Part shown: positions 1 to 11,344 of the stretch, one piece after another
Layout of the letters: each line of letters begins with the position of its first letter
Numbering within the stretch: the stretch's first letter is position 1
NCBI GenBank assembly: GCA_905116865.2
Contig: CAJHNH020000221.1
Location: forward strand, 139,227 to 203,226
Origin: Candidula unifasciata
Taxonomy: Eukaryota; Mollusca; Gastropoda; Stylommatophora; Geomitridae
Direction of reading: 5' to 3'
DNA length: 64,000 bases
Position numbers and translations under genes: made by a program
Notes under the pieces: model-generated
The model's input: only the letters and a program-made list of their open reading frames with translations
Databases searched by the model: none
What the model was told of the DNA's origin: nothing

Positions 1-298
1 CAGAGGAGGGTGAGAGAATAAATTTTAAGAAAATAAAGTGGGAATGAGACAGGGAGAGAGAGAAGGGAGTAAGAAATAAGATGAGATATAGAGGGAAGAA
101 GGTAGCAGGAAGGGGTGCACTCCCTCCCCTAGGTGTCATCAATGTGGGAGGAGAAAAAGGGGGGAGACGACGGCAAATGTGTTTTTAAAAGTACATATAT
201 ATTTAATGTGTGTGTGAGGGAGGGGGAGCTGTTGGACATGAAATGTTCTGCACTAGGCAACACATAACCTTCTACACCAACTGAAGGTATGGAGAAAG

Positions 299-372
<74 letters not shown>

Positions 373-780
373 AGGGGAGGAAGTGAGGGAGAGTGGAAAA
401 TACAAAGAGAAAGAGAGAGAGAGGAAAGCAGTGACACAGACAGGCAGAGAGTGAGGAACAGGTAGGACAAAATGTGAGGGGGCGGGAAGGGAGATGGACA
501 GAGATTAAGGCCGCTAGGAAAACAAACACATCAAAAGAAAATATCCACCATGTTCCCACAGAATGCCCCCCCCCCCCCCCAATACAACTTCCTGTGTACT
601 TGAGTTGCTAGGAAGAGTTATGGAGCGCACATTTACTAAACATTTAAACAAGAAATAAAATAGGAAAAAGGGGGAGGGGGGACAGGAAATGAGAGAGTAA
701 AAGGAAAGATAGAGAGAAAGAGAAGAAGATGAAGATCAGAAGGGAGGGTTAGAGACAATGCAGGAGACGGAATCTCGGGG
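1..780. repeat. Purine-rich low-complexity tract with (GA)n
   Basis: The strand shown is strongly purine-biased, with a near-perfect GA microsatellite at about 303-369 and a poly-C run near 568-581. Long reading frames on the opposite strand here are only LS/LSL translations of the dinucleotide repeat. No gene is visible. Confidence 0.9.
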
Positions 781-1436
781 AATTACAATACTGATCGCCA
801 AACACACTGTAAAGATAAATCCAGGCCAAAAATAGAACTGGGAAATCCAGCTGCAGTCACTTTGCTTAGCCCCAATGCCATCTCTAATAAATAGAGAAGG
901 CCGTGCTTAGCCCCCACCACGGCGACTCTATTTATAAATACAGCTGAACCGAGCCCCACCATCTCCCAATGTAATCCTTTCTAGAAACCACGGCCATAAA
1001 CGATTTTTACTGTTCATTCTGCCAGACTTGCTAGAAACAAAGGCACACACACACACACACACTAGACGGAATCTGCCCCATGCCACACCGGTGCTGTCTG
1101 CATGTATTCATGATCTGCAACACAGCCCGCCCTCCCCTGGCCTTTAACAAGCCATTTCGGCTGAAAATAGCCAATAATCAGCTGCCCTCACACCTAAAAC
1201 GACCATACAAAGAAAAGTAGCCAAAAACTAGCCAAATGGCCAAAAAAGCCAAATGGCTCCCCCAACATTGCCTGTGCTGAAAAACACAGGATTTCTGACG
1301 ATTTCATTGCCGCGGTCAAAATTCACGGCTTTTCAAGGTCGGAATGTCTTTTATAAGCTAAAAATCCCGGTTCAAGGTCAACGAAAAAAATCCCGGTAAT
1401 TTCCCGATTTCCCGGTCCACTACGAACCCTGTATTC
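781..1436. other. Unassigned stretch, possible hAT end
   Basis: No exon is recognised. Read on the minus strand, the segment ending near 1429 begins CAGGGTTCGTAGTGGACCGG, which looks like the end of a hAT-type element. I did not find the matching opposite terminus. A short (CA)n lies near 1043-1061. Confidence 0.3.
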
Positions 1437-2353
1437 TTCATTTAACTTCTTCAATACATCTACCATCTGATGTTGTCAGGGTACTCAAGTACTTAAACAT
1501 ATCAACTTGCTTGAGATATTCTACATTTAACTTCTTCAATACATCTTCCATCTGATGTTGTCAGGGTACTTAAGTACTTAAACATATCAACTTGCTTGAG
1601 CTATTCTACATTTAACTTCTTCAATACATCTTCCATCTAATGTTGTCAGGGTACTCAAGTACTTAAACATATCAACTTGCTTGAGCTATTCTACATTTAA
1701 CTTCTTCAATACATCTACCATCTGATGTTGTCAGGGTACTCAAGTACTTAAACATATCAACTTGCTTGAGCTATTCTACATTTAACTTCTTCAATACATC
1801 TTCCATCTGATGTTGTCAGGGTACTCAAGTACTTAAACATATCAACTTGCTTGAGCTATTCTACATTTAACTTCTTCAATACATCTACCATCTGATGTTG
1901 TCAGGGTACCTAAGTACTTAAACATATCAACTTGCTTGAGCTATTCTACATTTAACTTCTTCAATACATCTACCATCTGATGTTGTCAGGGTACTCAAGT
2001 ACTTAAACATATCAACTTGCTTGAGCTATTCTACATTTAACTTCTTTAATACATCTACCATCTGATGTTGTCAGGGTACCTAAGTACTTAAACATATCAA
2101 CTTGCTTGAGCTATTCTACATTTAACTTCTTTAATACATCTTCCATCTGATGTTGTCAGGGTACTCAAGTACTTAAACATATCAACTTGCTTGAGCTATT
2201 CTACATTTAACTTCTTCAATACATATTCCATCTGATGTTGTCAGGGTACTCAAGTACTTAAACATATCAACTTGCTTGAGCTATTCTACATTTAACTTCT
2301 TTAATACATCTACCATCTGATGTTGTCAGGGTACTCAAGTACTTAAACATATC
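1437..2353 (-). repeat. 85-bp minisatellite derived from RTE reverse transcriptase
   Basis: About 10.8 head-to-tail copies of an 85-bp unit lie here. Translated on the minus strand, a unit reads like the C-terminal part of the RTE-type reverse transcriptase in this window, with FKYL, TSDGRC and CRIAQA, matching FKYLGTWITSDGRC of the LINE at 35.5-38.9 kb. As 85 is not a multiple of three, no continuous protein results. The array lies in the TUBGCP6 intron downstream of exon 13. Confidence 0.85.
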
Positions 2354-2445
2354 TTCCTGGGAGCTAAAGACATTTCTGAATAAAGTTCAACTCTGTTCAG
2401 GTTTGAACCCTTGACTTAGGGATCCACAGGCAAACGTCTAGCAAA
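2354..2445 (-). repeat. tRNA-type SINE fragment (family B)
   Basis: On the minus strand the segment has a GGGTTCAAACC B-box-like motif and resembles the heads of the family-B SINEs near 5.7 kb and 62.6 kb. It abuts the 85-bp array. Confidence 0.5.
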
Positions 2446-2588
2446 TGCACAAATTTTCACAGTCCAGAACACAAAATGAAATCAGGTCTAAAGCAGCTAG
2501 AAGCGGATATTTCCACCTCTAAACCACTCCATCCATCCATCCATCCATCTGTTATCAAAGAAAAAAGTGTGAAATAATGTTCACTTAC

Positions 2589-2680
2589 CTCTTGATTCCA
2601 TGCAGTCAATATCAACTTGAATCATGAACTCATCATAAAAGTCTCTGTGCACCCCATGGAATACCCAGTCTCGAATGAAG
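2589..2680 (-). CDS. TUBGCP6: TUBGCP6 exon 13 (last exon in window)
   Basis: This exon encodes part of the GRIP1 domain of gamma-tubulin complex component 6, a gamma-tubulin ring complex subunit needed for microtubule nucleation. Minus-strand translation includes FIRDWVFHGVHRDFYDEFMI, the well conserved FI-DW---GV--D---EFMIQV signature of GCP6. The acceptor is TCATGACAG and the donor is GAG/GTAAGTG. The 92-bp exon enters in phase 2 from exon 12 and leaves in phase 1. The following exon is not in the window. GCP5 and GCP6 are similar here, but matches over the other exons favour GCP6. Confidence 0.9.
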
Positions 2681-3004
2681 CTGTCATGATAAAGTTAAAT
2701 TTTTCAGTGCTTTGTTAATAGCCTACCCCAGATGACGTCAGGACAGTCCAACATTTTAGAGGGGGGTAAGACTGGGTTTCCCAGCTTTCTGATGCTTTTA
2801 ACGATCCCAAAACATCTAGAACTGGCCCTAACCCCAACCCACCTACGTCCCACAAGACAGTGCAGCCTAGGTCCCACGACTGCATGCAGCCTATCTACCA
2901 CCACCTGAAACCTTACTGTCTTGTGACCTGTGGATTCCCCCTGTTTGGGGTAGGATATAAATAAATCACCCATTTTTCATAGCTTTTATAGATGAAAAGA
3001 TAAC

Positions 3005-3300
3005 AGAGCTTCTTCTTAGCATTCACCAGCTATAAATTCCAGGTGAAAGTTCTGGCTGTTCATCCAATTCTGGACTGATGTCTTGTTCTAGAACTTATGT
3101 TTTATTTGCACATTCATTTTACAGACATGGCTTATTTGTATGCAGACTGTTGGTTCCTTAACTCTCAGGCAGATGCGCTCTGACTTCAAAGGAAACAGTC
3201 ATAATTATCTGCCTCTTATGACATGCTTATTAGATGGGCAGTGGGTCTATTCTTTCTCCCCGAAAGTGGGACCCCAGGGCAAGGCGCTGTCATCATTTTA
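3005..3300 (+). repeat. SINE-like repeat, family C
   Basis: A copy of a repeat of about 280 bp found at least seven times in the window. Hallmarks are a CTT-rich start, CATTCACCAGCTGTAAA, GTTCTGGTTGTTC, CATTTTACAGA, CTTGCCTCTCAGGCAG and a final GGGGCCCCGGAACCCACACA (here diverged). Read on the other strand it ends in (GAA)n, as expected of a retroposon tail. The parent family is not identified. Confidence 0.7.
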
Positions 3301-4284
3301 AGGTGACAAGATTGAATCTAGCATGGTAACTATATCTTTCTATTTATACGTTGTCTAGTGTGTCCTATCTCTCTACGTCCTTCTATGAGTGCCTATCAAT
3401 ATATGTCAATTTGTTCACTATACAGAAAAAAGAAGAAACAATCTGCCAAAGACAGAAGGGTAAGAAAAAAAAGGAGAGAACTGAATACACGCCTGCATGC
3501 TAAAGTCCACACAACCAAGAATATTCGTTTCAGTTACACAACTTCTCAGGCTTCTGCCTTTTAATCTCTAAATGAGCTCTGAACAAACTCACTTAACACT
3601 TTTTGTAAATTTGTTCAAAATTAGATGTAGTTTGCAGCTAAAGATTACTGGGTAAAATAGCCAACAGCAGGCCAACCCTCTTTAGCTGCCTCTTACTACA
3701 TGCAGAGCAGGTTTTAGTGATTCTATTCTGAGAATTCCTCATGACCTCAGGTTACCCATGGAAAATGAGCAATATCTTTTTCTTTAATTTTTGTCCTTAA
3801 ACATGTGTTTGGCCTATTGTGATGTGGTTTACTGATATGTGCCTTTCAGCCCAAAACATCAAATTTCACCTTCTTCTTTTCTCTACTCCTAGAATGCCTC
3901 ATGGTGTCAGGGCAGGAAGAGATCTCTGCAGCGGGCCCTTTTGTTCCCTTCGTATAAAGTACTTTTTGCTGTCTGATATTTCTGCGGTCTATATTCTGTG
4001 TGGTTGACCTCTGGTCTGTTACCGCTGTCTCTGTACAACAATGTCTCTGTAGTGCCCTGTCTGATGCCAATCTTTTCATGGTCAAACCATTTGATTTGTT
4101 GTCGACTGAAAAAAGTCAGTACTGGTTCAGTGCCGACTCTCCTCCTGATATCATCGTTCTAAGTCGATCTTTCTTCGTTACACCTAGCACAGTACGTGAA
4201 TATTTCATTTTTGTCAGGACTATTTTTTTCTGTCTTCTGAAGACAGTGTCCACACAAGTAAAAACAATTTTCACATAACTTTTT
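3301..4284. other. Intron 12 sequence without a recognised exon
   Basis: Reading frames here are short and lack family motifs. Around 3785-3900 is a diverged segment resembling a repeat also seen near 12.24 and 24.3 kb (CCTTTCAGCCCAAAACATC). Confidence 0.5.
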
Positions 4285-4565
4285 CTTCTTCTTTGCATTC
4301 ACCAGCTGTAAACTCTGGCAGAAAGTTCTGGTTGTTCATTCATATTTGGACTGCAGTCCCGTTCCAGAACCTGAGTGTTGCATGTGCATCCATTTTACAG
4401 ACTGACTTATTTGTATGAAGACTGCTGGTTCCTTGCCTCTCAGGCAGTGCACTCTGACTTCGAAGAAATTCCCAATTAATCGAATCCTACAACATGCTTT
4501 TGGGTAGGCAGTGGGTCTATCCTTTTTTTCCCCCACATAATAGGGCCCCGGAACCCACACAGGAA
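4285..4565 (+). repeat. SINE-like repeat, family C
   Basis: A well preserved copy from the CTTCTTCTTTGCATTCACCAG end to the GGGCCCCGGAACCCACACAG end. It lies just downstream of TUBGCP6 exon 12, in the opposite orientation to the gene. Confidence 0.75.
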
Positions 4566-4596
4566 GTTTTCACATATAATATCAAGGCCAACTTAC

Positions 4597-4706
4597 AGCA
4601 CAAACGGAGCAAAAGTTGTCTGGAGGATGGACAACAACAATGGGTAATGTGCTGAACTGCTGGATACCTCGGCTTCATCATACAGGTATGTTAACAGCTT
4701 CATGCC
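4597..4706 (-). CDS. TUBGCP6: TUBGCP6 exon 12
   Basis: Minus-strand translation begins GMKLLTYLYDEAE and continues HYPLLLSILQTTFAPFVL, a clear match to the GCP6 GRIP1 segment GVKLLSYLYQEA...HYPVLLSLLKTSCEPY. The acceptor is GATTCCTCAG and the donor GTAAGT. The 110-bp exon enters in phase 0 from exon 11 and exits in phase 2, joining exon 13 to give VLFIRDW. Confidence 0.92.
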
Positions 4707-4841
4707 CTGAGGAATCAAAGGTGTTTCAAATAAAAACCACAGATATATGAACATAATAGCACTGGCATGGTAAAGAATAACAAGAGATGGATGGAGTCTT
4801 GTCTGTTGGAGTGTATCCCCAAAAGCAAGTGATAGAATTTA

Positions 4842-5434
4842 CGAGGGCACTTTGAATAGTAATGCCTCCAAGGACACAATTTTGTTAATAGACTGGCACC
4901 TTTCCGTCTATCCAGATGATAGTGTTATAGCTCGCTGTGAGGAGGAGGCATAGGATTTACAGCTTATGGTGATGACTAGCAAGACCCACCCGTGTTAAGA
5001 AACGTTTCCACAATTATAGCAGGAGATTTCAGGACCGTTGTTGTCAACATTTGTGTTGAGTCTGTTTCTTCTCAGACGCTCAGCTCTCATCCTTTCTGCA
5101 ACCATCTCTTTCTTCATTCTCATTCCCTACCTAAATTTATACAATGTACACAAAAAATATAAATTTTCCAAAAGCAGACGTTCTTCTGAAGAGGATGTGG
5201 TGGCTGATGTGCATTCCTTGTTTCAAGAAAGGTTGTCCCATTTTTCCTCGATGGGATTGGAAAACCTGTTCCAAGCTGGCGTGTGTGTGTGTGTGGAATG
5301 TGGTGCTAACTATGTTGAAAAATAATAACACATTAATAATGACATCCCAAACTGTCGAAAAATGCATATTTCGTATGTACATTGTGTATATTAACAAAGT
5401 TATGTCCTTGGAGGCATTACTTTTCAAACCATCC
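4842..5434 (+). mobile_element. Internally deleted mariner transposon
   Basis: The ends are inverted repeats sharing AGTAATGCCTCCAAGGACA and lie between TA dinucleotides (4840-4841 and 5435-5436), as expected for Tc1/mariner. At about 5140-5325 the plus strand encodes a decayed mariner transposase C-terminus: SSEEDVVADVHSLF, then GANYVEK just before the stop, corresponding to the DEEV--AV--WL and GDYVEK motifs of mariners. The N-terminal HTH and the catalytic core are missing. Length is about 593 bp against about 1.3 kb for an intact mariner. Confidence 0.85.
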
Positions 5435-5519
5435 TAGAATTTAGTGCAGACGTCCTTCATAGTGGAGATGGCCCATGACTGACTGATAGGAAGCTTTCTT
5501 ACACATGAAATATGGATTT

Positions 5520-5815
5520 TTTTTTTTTTTTGAATCACCGGCTGTGAATTCCAGCCGGAAGTCCTAGTTGTTCGTCCACTTGGAATTTTGGCTTTGTACT
5601 AGGACCTGAGTTTTGCGTGCACATCCGTTTTACTGGCTTATTTGTGCGCAGTTCTTGTTCCCTGTCTCTCGGGCACTATGTGGGTGATTTGGTCAGAACC
5701 ACACCGGCCACTGGAAGCCAAGGAAATTTCTGAAAAAAGTCTCGCTCCATTTGGATTCAAACCTACGACATTTGAATCCAGAGGTTAGCACCTAGCTGCT
5801 GCACCATGGCGGGTC
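5520..5815. repeat. Composite of family C and family B SINE pieces
   Basis: The left part is a family-C copy with a T-run start. From about 5690 it passes into a family-B element on the minus strand whose tRNA-like head is at about 5770-5815, with an A-box-like TGGTGCAGCAGC and a B-box-like GGTTTGAATCC. Confidence 0.6.
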
Positions 5816-6044
5816 CCATTTATGACAGTAACAATTGAGTAAAATATTGAGTGAATCTGCACCTGTCCTAGTAAAACATGCAGTTACTTTTGAATGTAGT
5901 CAAGTTTTCACTTCGGTTAGAAGATGCATCTTTTTCTTCATTGCAATCAATTGGTACTGTGGTACACACTTGAAAAGATACAGCGGAACATGCCAGAAAA
6001 TATACAGTGCAATCAACAGTTTGTATCTTCTTTGAACAAAAACT

Positions 6045-6345
6045 AGTGTTACTAAATACATATAAGTTTGTGTAAAGATAACAAAGACAACAAGACTTGT
6101 GTAAAGGTAACAAAGAAAAAAATATGACAAAATGTGCAAAGATAACAAGGTGTGTGTATACATACAACAACAACAAAGTCTGTGTAAAGAAAGCAAAGAT
6201 AATATAGTTTGTGTAAAGATAACAAAAAATAACAAAGTTTGTGTAAAGAAAAAAGTATGTGTAAAAATAATAGTCTGTGTAAAGATAATAGTCTGTGTAA
6301 AGATTATAGTCTGTGTAAAGATAATAAAGTTTGTGTAAAGATAAC
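6045..6345. repeat. Short-unit minisatellite next to exon 11 donor
   Basis: Degenerate tandem copies of a unit of about 18-30 bp built on GTGTAAAGATAA. On the minus strand the unit reads TTATCTTTACACA. The array starts within about 20 nt of the exon 11 5' splice site. Confidence 0.8.
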
Positions 6346-6362
6346 TCAGGTTCTACACTTAC

Positions 6363-6432
6363 TGTTGGAAAATCTCCAAGAGCGGCTGCAGACGTTGTGG
6401 TGTTACAACAGTGGCAAAGTGTTGCTATATAC
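6363..6432 (-). CDS. TUBGCP6: TUBGCP6 exon 11
   Basis: A 70-bp exon with acceptor CTCATTTACAG and donor ACA/GTAAGTG. With two nucleotides carried from exon 10 it reads RYIATLC...AAALGDFPT, matching the human GCP6 segment LRYLAELC...RAAFPTGVKLL. It enters in phase 2 and exits in phase 0, which is what exon 12 requires. Confidence 0.88.
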
Positions 6433-6461
6433 CTGTAAATGAGATAACATAAACTGTAATA

Positions 6462-6640
<179 letters not shown>

Positions 6641-6692
6641 TAAATCACAAACCCTTTCCGTATTGTGTGTGTTTATTAGTGGTAGTAGTACA

Positions 6693-6885
6693 TTTTACCC
6701 CACTAGGACATCACATAAGCGATAAGCACCGGATAACACAATGTGCCACCATGAAGATGAGAATCACCTGCAGAGAGGTCCCGGGAACCAGGTTCAGTGA
6801 TTAGACCATATTTATGGCCGGACTATATTGTGGGCTTCAAAATAACGAAAAATTGCATCCCACAAGGAAATGACAGGTTATTACC
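6693..6885 (+). repeat. SINE family A
   Basis: A copy of a repeat with hallmarks ACTAGGACATCACATAAGCG, GTGCCACCATG, GAGAGGTCCC, GGACTATATTG and ATAACGAAAAATTGCATCC. Related copies lie at 46.08-46.87 kb, 51.33-51.47 kb (minus) and 61.95-62.15 kb. Confidence 0.8.
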
Positions 6886-7795
6886 GATAAATGTGTTTAT
6901 TATAAATAAAAGGTTAACTCCTCCCAAACCATGAACCAATTCATGGGTTAAGTTTTCATCTGCCATTATGACTATAATGTTTGATTCAACAGTCACACTG
7001 GCAGACCAGGTTACTGTGCATTTCTTTATTTATTGTGACAATCGGTAAAAGTAAACTTTAGCTGGAGGTATAATATCCCCCTGAATATTTTTTCCCTTAA
7101 ATGGAGAAATTTTGAACATTTAAACTTATTATTTCATCTTTATCTCCCTTGAAACCACATATCTCTGTGTGTATGTGTGTGTGCCTGTGTGTGTAATAGT
7201 ATGATGAAAACTGATTGAGTTGAATGAAAGATATGTGAAGAAATCAGAGAATGGTCTGGTCAATACTTAATAAAAACCGCTATAAGACAAACAAGATGGC
7301 CCTATACTGAGAAGAAGAATGCAGAAACCAATCAGGGGCTGAAATGCAAAACAAATTAACTGAAAAAAATGAGGATATCAAAGAGAATAGCTGTAATGAA
7401 TGCTACTGAGAGAGGTCAAAAGTGCAGGATATGATACAATCCTTGGTTACAAAAGGATTGGCACAGCATATAAGGGAATGAGGAATAGATTGCAAGCCCC
7501 ATGTGACGCATAATGGCACAACAGAATGATGGTGGTAAATTGTCTCTATTCACATTTATAATAAAAGTAAAGAATCCTTTTCACAGCAGTGGCTATTAGG
7601 CATATTCTTCTTCTTTCGTTGGCTTGAAATAAATTATCTGTATCTGCAATGTTGTCTACAGTATGAATATCACTGTCTTTTGCAATTCACGCAGTGACCC
7701 GTAAAGTTTGGGTTCCACCAGTGTCTCTCTTGGCCAGAAGTTCTGCCTGAAAATGTTGTTTGGTAGTCTTAGAGGATGTGATCTGTTGTATCAGG
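6886..7795. other. Intron 10 sequence without recognised features
   Basis: I see no conserved exon, terminal repeat or long reading frame here. Short GT runs occur near 7170-7195. Confidence 0.5.
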
Positions 7796-7799
7796 TGCC

Positions 7800-8035
7800 A
7801 GTCCACATGTGCACATGGCTAATTAGACGATTAGGCATATGATTTTATATCTAAATATTGGCACTCAATGGGTGGTCAAAATAATGCTGGCTGTTTTTAA
7901 TTTCCTCCTACCAATTTTAGACTGGAACAAAGTGGGAGCCAAGGTTTATTATTCAAAAATCCAACTGGATGCAAGTTTGAACTCAAGACCTTCGGAGTGA
8001 CAGCCAGGCATCTAGCTACTGCACTCTTTCATGCA
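7800..8035 (-). repeat. SINE family B, minus strand
   Basis: On the minus strand this runs from a tRNA-like head (about 7985-8035, B-box-like AGTTTGAACTC) to the family-B body recognised by its CCACCCATTGAGTGCCAATA and TAGATATAAAATCATATGCC motifs. It is diverged. Confidence 0.6.
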
Positions 8036-8041
8036 ATGCAA

Positions 8042-8157
8042 ACTGTCTTTACACATATCTGTAACTGTGTGAAGGTAGCTTTACAAATACCTATAACTGT
8101 CTGCAGGTAAATTGTCTTTACAAATATCTGTAAATTGTCTGAGGTAAATTGTCTTTA
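8042..8157. repeat. Minisatellite, left block (about 35-bp unit)
   Basis: Tandem copies of a unit like TAAATTGTCTTTACAAATAT followed by CTGTAACTGT. The same units resume at about 8812-8960 and again at about 11345-11418, so one array has been split by a LINE and by a 2.2-kb repeat. Confidence 0.8.
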
Positions 8158-8811
8158 ATCTGACCTTTGTAATTCTATCTGTACAATTCCATAATTTATT
8201 CAGTTGTTTTAGTCTTTGAAGAGCAATTGATAGTCGCCGTTTAATTTCTTTCAATGGTGACACAATGAAAGAAATTAAACAGCGACTATCAATTGCTCTT
8301 CAAAGACTAAAACAACTGAATAAATTATGGAATTGTACAGATAGAATTACAAAGGTCAGATTTTTAAGAGCATGCATCTTTCCCATTGCAACATACGCCT
8401 GTGAGACCTGGACACTTACTAAACAAGCGGAACAGCGCATAAATGCATTTGAATATAAATGCTACAGACAGGTTCTAAGAATATCTTGGGTGAAGAAAAG
8501 AACAAATGCATCCATACTTCAAGAGCTGAATATTGAAGAGGGTTGGCTAGTAAAGACAATAAAACAAAGAAAATTGAAATATTTTGGTCACTTGAAACGT
8601 CATGGAAGTCTAGAGAGAACAATAATGGAGGGGTATATGCCTGGGAAGAGAGGAAGAGGAAGGCCAAGGAGAAGATGGGTGCAGGATGTGGCAGATGATC
8701 TCCAGATGGGTGTATCAGACGCAGGACATCTTGCTCAGGATAGGAAGGTTTTCCGGAGGGTTGTTATGGCAGCGAGGTTCCGCGAGGGACATGCTACTGA
8801 ATGAATGAATG
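8158..8811 (+). mobile_element. 5'-truncated LINE with 5' inverted duplication
   Basis: The plus-strand reading frame at 8265-8804 encodes the C-terminal region of a LINE polyprotein: YACETWTL (the Y-CE-W motif after the RT domain), ISWVKKRTN, KYFGHLKRHGS and RGRGRPRRRW. The element ends in (TGAA)n and is flanked by AAATTGTCTTTA at 8146-8157 and 8812-8823. Its first 97 bp (8266-8362) are repeated in inverted orientation at 8157-8253, with one mismatch and a 12-bp loop. Confidence 0.88.
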
Positions 8812-8970
8812 AAATTGTCTTTATGCATATATGTAAATGCATGAAAGGTAAGTTATTTATACAAATATGAGTAAGTGTGTGACTATAAACTGTCTTCACG
8901 AACATCTATAATTATGATTAGGTAAACTGTTTCCCCTCGTAATTAAAATTGCAGAGGTAAATTATCTTCA
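8812..8970. repeat. Minisatellite, middle block
   Basis: Continuation of the unit seen at 8042-8157 after the LINE insertion, becoming more degenerate to the right. Confidence 0.7.
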
Positions 8971-8984
8971 TACATACATGTGTG

Positions 8985-9121
8985 TATGCCCACACACACA
9001 CAAATATGTATACATGTCTGTGTGTGTATATGTGTGTGGTGTGTTAGAGAGATAGAGAGAGGAGAGACAGACATACAGAAAGAGAGAGAGCAATTATAGT
9101 TTTAAATATATATATATATAT
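8985..9121. repeat. CA/TG, GA and TA low-complexity DNA
   Basis: Short dinucleotide tracts (CACACA, TGTGTG, GAGAGA, TATATA) lead directly into the repeat that starts TACTAGCCGTACCTGG. Confidence 0.85.
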
Positions 9122-11343
9122 ACTAGCCGTACCTGGCCACGCGTTGCTGTGGCATAGTTTGGCTAAATGGAAATGAAAGAAAATAGAAATCGCACGTGAC
9201 TAATACAATCATTGTCTGTTCAGATGTAGAGATAGTCTTTAATCTTTGATCCCCGCCCCCCCCCCCCCCCCCCCCCACCACCACAACTAAATCCACCTAC
9301 TACTCTCTCCCTCATCAAAGGTTTTTGGAAAAGAAAGACAATGGAAATCGCACGTGTCTAATATAGTTAATATCGCAATCATTCTCTGCACAGATATAGA
9401 GATAGTCTGGTTTTCCAACTTTAGATCACGCACCTTATAATTGTGTCTTTATATTAGTGGTCGTTTAAATGGTGTTATTAGCACAGTAACAAAAATGGTT
9501 ATTTGGTTATCACATGCTAAAGCTGTTTGTATTTTTATAGGAGTAAAGCTACAACTGTACTTGTAAATAACAAAGTAAGTCGTAAAAAATAGAAAAGCGG
9601 AGGTAGCGTTAGTAAAATATAAACAAATTAGGTAATGAGAACCTGAAAATCATGTGTAAAGCTCTTTAAGTTCTCTTAAATTAAAGTCATTACCCCCTCC
9701 CCTCCCCTCTTCCACCGACTACTGCTCTCTCCCTCTTCGAAGGATTTGAAAATCATTACCTGGCGATATTTTGTTGCTGCTGTAACTGACATTGACATCC
9801 CTGTCCATCCGGACTAAAATGGGGAGCAGGAATTGTAATAGGTAGTGAATGGGGCTAGTGTAATATTTACCACATCATCCTTCAAGTACCAGTACAACTA
9901 CTACCACGACCACTACCACAGTAGCTAAAATAATGTCACTGCTATCTGTGTTACCATCGGAGTAGACAGAGAGTCGTGAGCCAGAAGATTTGGTTCCGCA
10001 TGGCTAGTGCTGTCGCCACAGACTGGTCAGGTTAGGATGTATAATTTCGCTTCACGAGAGAAGAACGCCATAACCTTACCGGCGGTCTTCACATGAGAGC
10101 ACTACGGTGTAACAGCCCAACCACAACTACTACTGCTGCTGCTACTTTAAGTGGGTAAAGTAGTTACTGTGACTTAAAGCTCTCTCAGTTTACAGTTTGC
10201 CCCCCCCCCCCTTTCAAATTCACCGACAACTCTTTCCCTCATTGAAGTAGTTAGGAGGAAAAAAAAACTTGAAAAGCAAATGAAAACAGGAAAAAAAAAA
10301 AATAATTAGGAAATGAACGCTATGGTTAACAGCACAGCTTAAAATTCCAACGCAGATGAAATAACTAAATCTAAATGAAAATAAATGGAAAGCTATGAAA
10401 TTTCAGCGTAACCATGCAATCGGAAAGTTTAAAAATGCAATCATAAGTATGCGAAATGGTTAAATTTAATTATCAAATGGTTTACCCATTTACTTGTCTT
10501 TTTTTTTTTTTAGTATTAAGGGTAACATGGCTAGTGCTGTCACCACGACAGAGCAGATGAGGATATTATTTTATTCCGGGGTAAAAAAAAAAAATTTAAC
10601 TACTGCGGATTCTAACCCTGGTCTCCCGCACGGGAACCCAGTGTTCTAACCATTCGACCAAGCAGCCACTTCATCGGAGCAACGAAAAGAGAACTAAACT
10701 ATTAGAGATGTGTGTCCCTTCTACTGTGTCCCGATTATAACACAACTCAAAACCGCAGGCAATTGTTTTCTCATAGACAGATACTTTAGATATATTAATG
10801 AAACGACACAACAATAGAAATCGCACGTTTTTAACACGGTTAATGAAGTTAATGTTGCAGTCAATGTCTGCGCCAACGTCGAGATAGTCCTTGATGCCCC
10901 CCCCCCATCAAATGTTGTTAAGAAAAAAAACAGAAAATAGAAATCGTGTTTAATATGGTTATTGTGGCAATCACTGCCTACACAAACACAGAGATAGTCT
11001 TGTTTGCTGTACCACGACCTACTCTATGTATTAGAGATGGCGTTGGCTGCACGTAACTCGCCGGCGAATGGTGGAAGTCTTGCATTTTGACTACGGCGCG
11101 TGCGCAATTACTAATGTGGCTATAATTAGATGTCACTAACAATTTAAATATTAGTTTCGAATATTTTTGCTTAAATTGTCGCAAACTATCTCTAACAATG
11201 ACACGTTGAATTTCAAACCATGATGGGTGAACATCCAGTATCAAAACAAACATATCCTGAAAATTTCAGCTAAATCGGTTCAGTAGTTTCCAAGTCTATA
11301 GCTCATAAACAAACACACAAACATTGATTTTTATATATATATG
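9122..11343 (+). mobile_element. 2.2-kb interspersed element between TA tracts
   Basis: It begins TACTAGCCGTACCTGGCC right after (TA)n and ends with AAATTTCAGCTAAATCGGTT ... TATATATATATG. This end pair is common in invertebrate genomes, but I cannot assign a class. Inside are four diverged copies of a segment of about 70 bp (near 9180, 9338, 10815 and 10930) beginning TAGAAATCGCACGT and ending GAGATAGTC, poly-C runs (9252-9276, 10201-10211, 10897-10907), and two SINE-like inserts near 10005-10125 and 10530-10670. No protein is encoded. Confidence 0.6.
10530..10675. repeat. SINE-like repeat (GCTAGTGCTGTC family)
   Basis: It starts ATGGCTAGTGCTGTCACCAC and ends ACCATTCGACCAAGCAGCC, a tRNA-like terminus on the minus strand. 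Related copies lie near 10005-10125, 12799-12860 and 52289-52425. Confidence 0.55.
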
Positions 11344-11344
11344 C

